A stretch of DNA of 6,894 bases from Nitrososphaerales archaeon (lineage in GTDB: Archaea; Thermoproteota; Nitrososphaeria; Nitrososphaerales; Gagatemarchaeaceae). Below are positions 4,560-6,894 of this stretch, one piece after another. Position 1 is the first letter of the stretch. Each line of letters opens with the position of its first letter. Location: assembly GCA_030040055.1 (NCBI GenBank), contig JASHUK010000041.1, positions 1 to 6,894 of the forward strand, in the 5' to 3' direction. A program made the position numbers and the translations under genes. The notes below the pieces were generated by a model. That model had not been told where the DNA came from and made no database searches. It saw only the letters and a list, made by a program, of their open reading frames with translations.

Positions 4560-6894
4560 ATGAGGGGGCTCGCGCGTTCGCGGAGGGAACGAGCGTCGTC
4601 GGTGACGGTCCTCGCCCTTCTCGTCATGTTCGCGGTGGCGCCCGCTGCCTTGGCGGCTCCTCCTAAGGCGCCTTCCTCGAGCGGCTCGGTAACGACGACC
4701 GAGCAGACTCCGGCGTGGCTTTTGTCGATTCTAAGGCAGGGGCAGCAGCTGTCGTCGAGCTCGCCTCCGAACCCGGACAGGGACGCGTCTCCCACCTACG
4801 CTACCACATACCAGGAAGTGAATGTCAAGAGTCAAACCCCCGGGAATTTCATCTACTACTCCCCCGCCGAGATATCCAAGGCCTACAACCTGACCACCCT
4901 GCACGCAGACGGCTACGGGGGAGCGGGGGAGACGATTTCAATCGTCGACGCTTATGGGGACCCCTACATCCAGAGCGAGCTGAATAACTTCTCCGCGACC
5001 TTTGGCATCCCGACGACCACGGTCCACGTTGCCTGCGTCGACGGCCCTTGCGACTACTACTCGGGCATAACGGAAGGATGGAACACCGAGATCGCGCTCG
5101 ATGTGGAGTGGTCACACGCCCTGGCCCCCAACGCGACGATCAACCTGTACATCGGCTCCAACGCCGGAGCGCCGCTCTACGACGCGGTCGCCGCCGCGGT
5201 GGCTGGAACGACCGGCAACGGCACCTATCTCTCCCCAAGCTCGATAATCTCGATGAGCTGGGGAAGCCCTGAGAACGACATAGGGGAGTCGGGCTCGATA
5301 GCTCCCCTCTTCGGCGCGAACTACCCGTGGTTGAACGCCGTCTTCCAGCAGGGAACGGCCCAGGGAATCACCTTCTTCGCCTCTACGGGAGACTGGGGGG
5401 CCTACGACCAGGCCTACGGGCAGGACACCCCTTACGGCGGTGCCATCTACCCATCAACGGACCCGTTCGTCACCGCAGTCGGCGGGACCTCGCTGTATCT
5501 CGCCGGGAACACGGGCTACATCGAGTTTCCGGGGAACGCCACGGGAGGGTACGGCTACGAGACGGCGTGGAGCTGGAACGACGTCTGGGAGTGGGGGACA
5601 GGAGGCGGCCCCAGCACCTTGTTCGGGAGGCCGAGCTGGCAGACCGGGTCGGGGCTGCCGGGCAACGACACCAGGGCCGTGCCGGACGTTTCGTGGGACG
5701 CCGACCCGCAGACGGGGGTGTTGGTAGATGTGGATGGAGTCTACTACATCGTCGGCGGAACGAGCGTCGGTTCACCGTCCTGGGCAGGGTCGATGGCAGT
5801 GATGGACCAGTTCGCAGGGCGAAACCTTGGGCTGGTCAACCCCGACCTGTACGCCATATACAACAACCCGTCCGAGTATGCGAAGGCCTTCCACGACGTG
5901 CAGGTCGGGAACAACGACCCGGACCAGGCAGGCAGGGGATGGGATCCGGACACCGGGATCGGCACCCCCAACGTCGGGGAGCTGGCGAGCTATCTCGCCC
6001 AGCCTTCGAGCTCGTTCAAGGTCCTCGCGTCGAACGGCGTTTCACAGGGAACGACTGGAAGCTACACCAACGTAAGCATCACTGCCGTGGCGTATAACGG
6101 AAGCACGCCGGTGACCACCGGGACTGCGGTCGCAGACATCACCTCCAGCTCCGGCGCGGCGCTAGGTTCAGCGCCCCTCACGTACAACTCGACCGCGGAT
6201 CAGTGGCAGGGGAGCTTCGCCATCTCCCCCAGCGACCCTCCTGGGATGTGGACAGCCACAGTCCATGTGACCGAGGGCGCGGGGAGCGGGACGGGCTGGA
6301 CCACCTTCGCCGTGGGCGACGGCGTCACCATCTTCGAGACCTGGGGCTCCTTCACAGTGGGGGAGAACATCCCCGTGTCGGTGATAGTCACCTCTCCGGG
6401 TGGCCGGAACGTCACGGCCGGGTCCTTCGAGGGCACCTTCTATCTGAACTCCCCTAGTGGGCCCCAGCAGGGGTCGGTCGCCCTCTCCTTCGACCCTGCC
6501 ACCCAGATGTGGGACGGCACATTCCACCTGTCGCACTCAGTGACCCAGGGGACATGGGTGCTCGCGGTGTCCGGAACCGACTCCGACGGCAACAGGGCGG
6601 CTCCTGCGTACTCCTGGGTGAACGTCGGTCTCCCGTCACAGATCCTGACCTTCGAGCCGAGCGGCTTCACCCCGAACTTCCTGAGGGGCGAGACGATCTA
6701 CATAGCCGCATACGTCGGGGCGGGCACGGGGTCGTATTCTGTCACGATAAGGGACGATGGGACGACGGTCGGGGTCGCTCCTCTGGGGGTGTACTTCGGG
6801 GGAGGCTTCTGGCTCGGGGCGTTCAGCACGACCAACAGCGACCCAACCGGATTCTACAAGCTGACCCTGTCGGGCTCCGACGCGGGCGGAGACA
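4560..6894 (+). CDS. Secreted sedolisin-family (S53) serine-carboxyl endopeptidase with beta-rich C-terminal repeats (partial, right edge)
   Basis: An exported protease, 778 residues visible. Residues 1-32 are a signal peptide (basic start, hydrophobic core, AALA cleavage motif). The peptidase domain spans about 99-482, opening with YYSPAEISKAYNL. Sedolisins use a Glu/Asp/Ser triad and an Asp oxyanion residue: here E177 and D181 in TEIALD, D278 in STGD and S402 in GGTSVGSPSWAG. The calcium site is intact: D446 in FHDV, then G458, G460 and D462 in AGRGWDPDTGIGTPN. C159 and C164 may form a disulphide near E177. The stretch between signal peptide and peptidase is only about 66 residues, against roughly 170-200 for a usual pro-kumamolisin activation domain. 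After residue 486, beta-rich repeats contain WQGSF (W549), WDGTF (W651) and WLGAF (W751), about 100 residues apart. Many Asn-x-Ser/Thr sequons suggest surface glycosylation. Sedolisins work best in acid, so extracellular protein degradation in an acidic setting is inferred. ATG 4452 would add 36 residues but spoil the signal peptide. Confidence 0.92.
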   Translation, partial: MRGLARSRRERASSVTVLALLVMFAVAPAALAAPPKAPSSSGSVTTTEQTPAWLLSILRQGQQLSSSSPPNPDRDASPTYATTYQEVNVKSQTPGNFIYYSPAEISKAYNLTTLHADGYGGAGETISIVDAYGDPYIQSELNNFSATFGIPTTTVHVACVDGPCDYYSGITEGWNTEIALDVEWSHALAPNATINLYIGSNAGAPLYDAVAAAVAGTTGNGTYLSPSSIISMSWGSPENDIGESGSIAPLFGANYPWLNAVFQQGTAQGITFFASTGDWGAYDQAYGQDTPYGGAIYPSTDPFVTAVGGTSLYLAGNTGYIEFPGNATGGYGYETAWSWNDVWEWGTGGGPSTLFGRPSWQTGSGLPGNDTRAVPDVSWDADPQTGVLVDVDGVYYIVGGTSVGSPSWAGSMAVMDQFAGRNLGLVNPDLYAIYNNPSEYAKAFHDVQVGNNDPDQAGRGWDPDTGIGTPNVGELASYLAQPSSSFKVLASNGVSQGTTGSYTNVSITAVAYNGSTPVTTGTAVADITSSSGAALGSAPLTYNSTADQWQGSFAISPSDPPGMWTATVHVTEGAGSGTGWTTFAVGDGVTIFETWGSFTVGENIPVSVIVTSPGGRNVTAGSFEGTFYLNSPSGPQQGSVALSFDPATQMWDGTFHLSHSVTQGTWVLAVSGTDSDGNRAAPAYSWVNVGLPSQILTFEPSGFTPNFLRGETIYIAAYVGAGTGSYSVTIRDDGTTVGVAPLGVYFGGGFWLGAFSTTNSDPTGFYKLTLSGSDAGGD

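Noticed and set aside
4376..4795. A 139-residue minus-strand frame
   Set aside because: It runs antisense to the promoter, signal peptide and pro-region of the peptidase and shows no domain or promoter of its own.
5327..6097. A 256-residue plus-strand frame within the peptidase gene
   Set aside because: It lies wholly inside the S53 peptidase, whose frame carries all catalytic motifs; the alternative product is Arg-rich and featureless.

Overview
The window reads as a piece of an archaeal chromosome. The evidence is: several genes have a TATA-like box about 28-29 bases before the chosen start codon and no Shine-Dalgarno, the pattern of leaderless archaeal transcripts; the regulator is a double winged-helix protein of archaeal type; the copper-type domain resembles cupredoxins I remember from ammonia-oxidising and related archaea; and the last gene is an exported sedolisin-family (S53) protease of a kind common in acid-tolerant archaea. 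Base composition is clearly GC-rich. I lean towards an uncultivated Nitrososphaerota or Thermoplasmatota lineage, but the sequence alone does not decide it.

Left half (1-3118), all on the minus strand. In transcription order there is a membrane protein with four N-terminal helices and a C-terminal cupredoxin domain whose copper ligands look eroded, then a 171-residue double winged-helix regulator, then a very large polytopic membrane protein that runs off the left edge. The large protein carries an internal duplication and a single Cys-x3-Cys motif. Together they look like a small membrane redox module with its own regulator, but no substrate or partner can be named from this window.

Right half (3301-6894), all on the plus strand. 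A divergent promoter region of about 180 bases separates the two halves. It is followed by a soluble protein with a PH-like N-terminal region and a probable winged-helix C-terminus, a 96-residue two-helix membrane protein, and a secreted S53 serine-carboxyl peptidase with all catalytic residues present, an unusually short pro-region and at least three beta-rich repeats of about 100 residues, cut by the right edge.

No rRNA, tRNA, CRISPR array, insertion sequence, integrase or phage gene was seen. No gap between genes exceeds 300 bases. The most unusual objects are the large duplicated membrane protein and the cupredoxin fusion with missing copper ligands.
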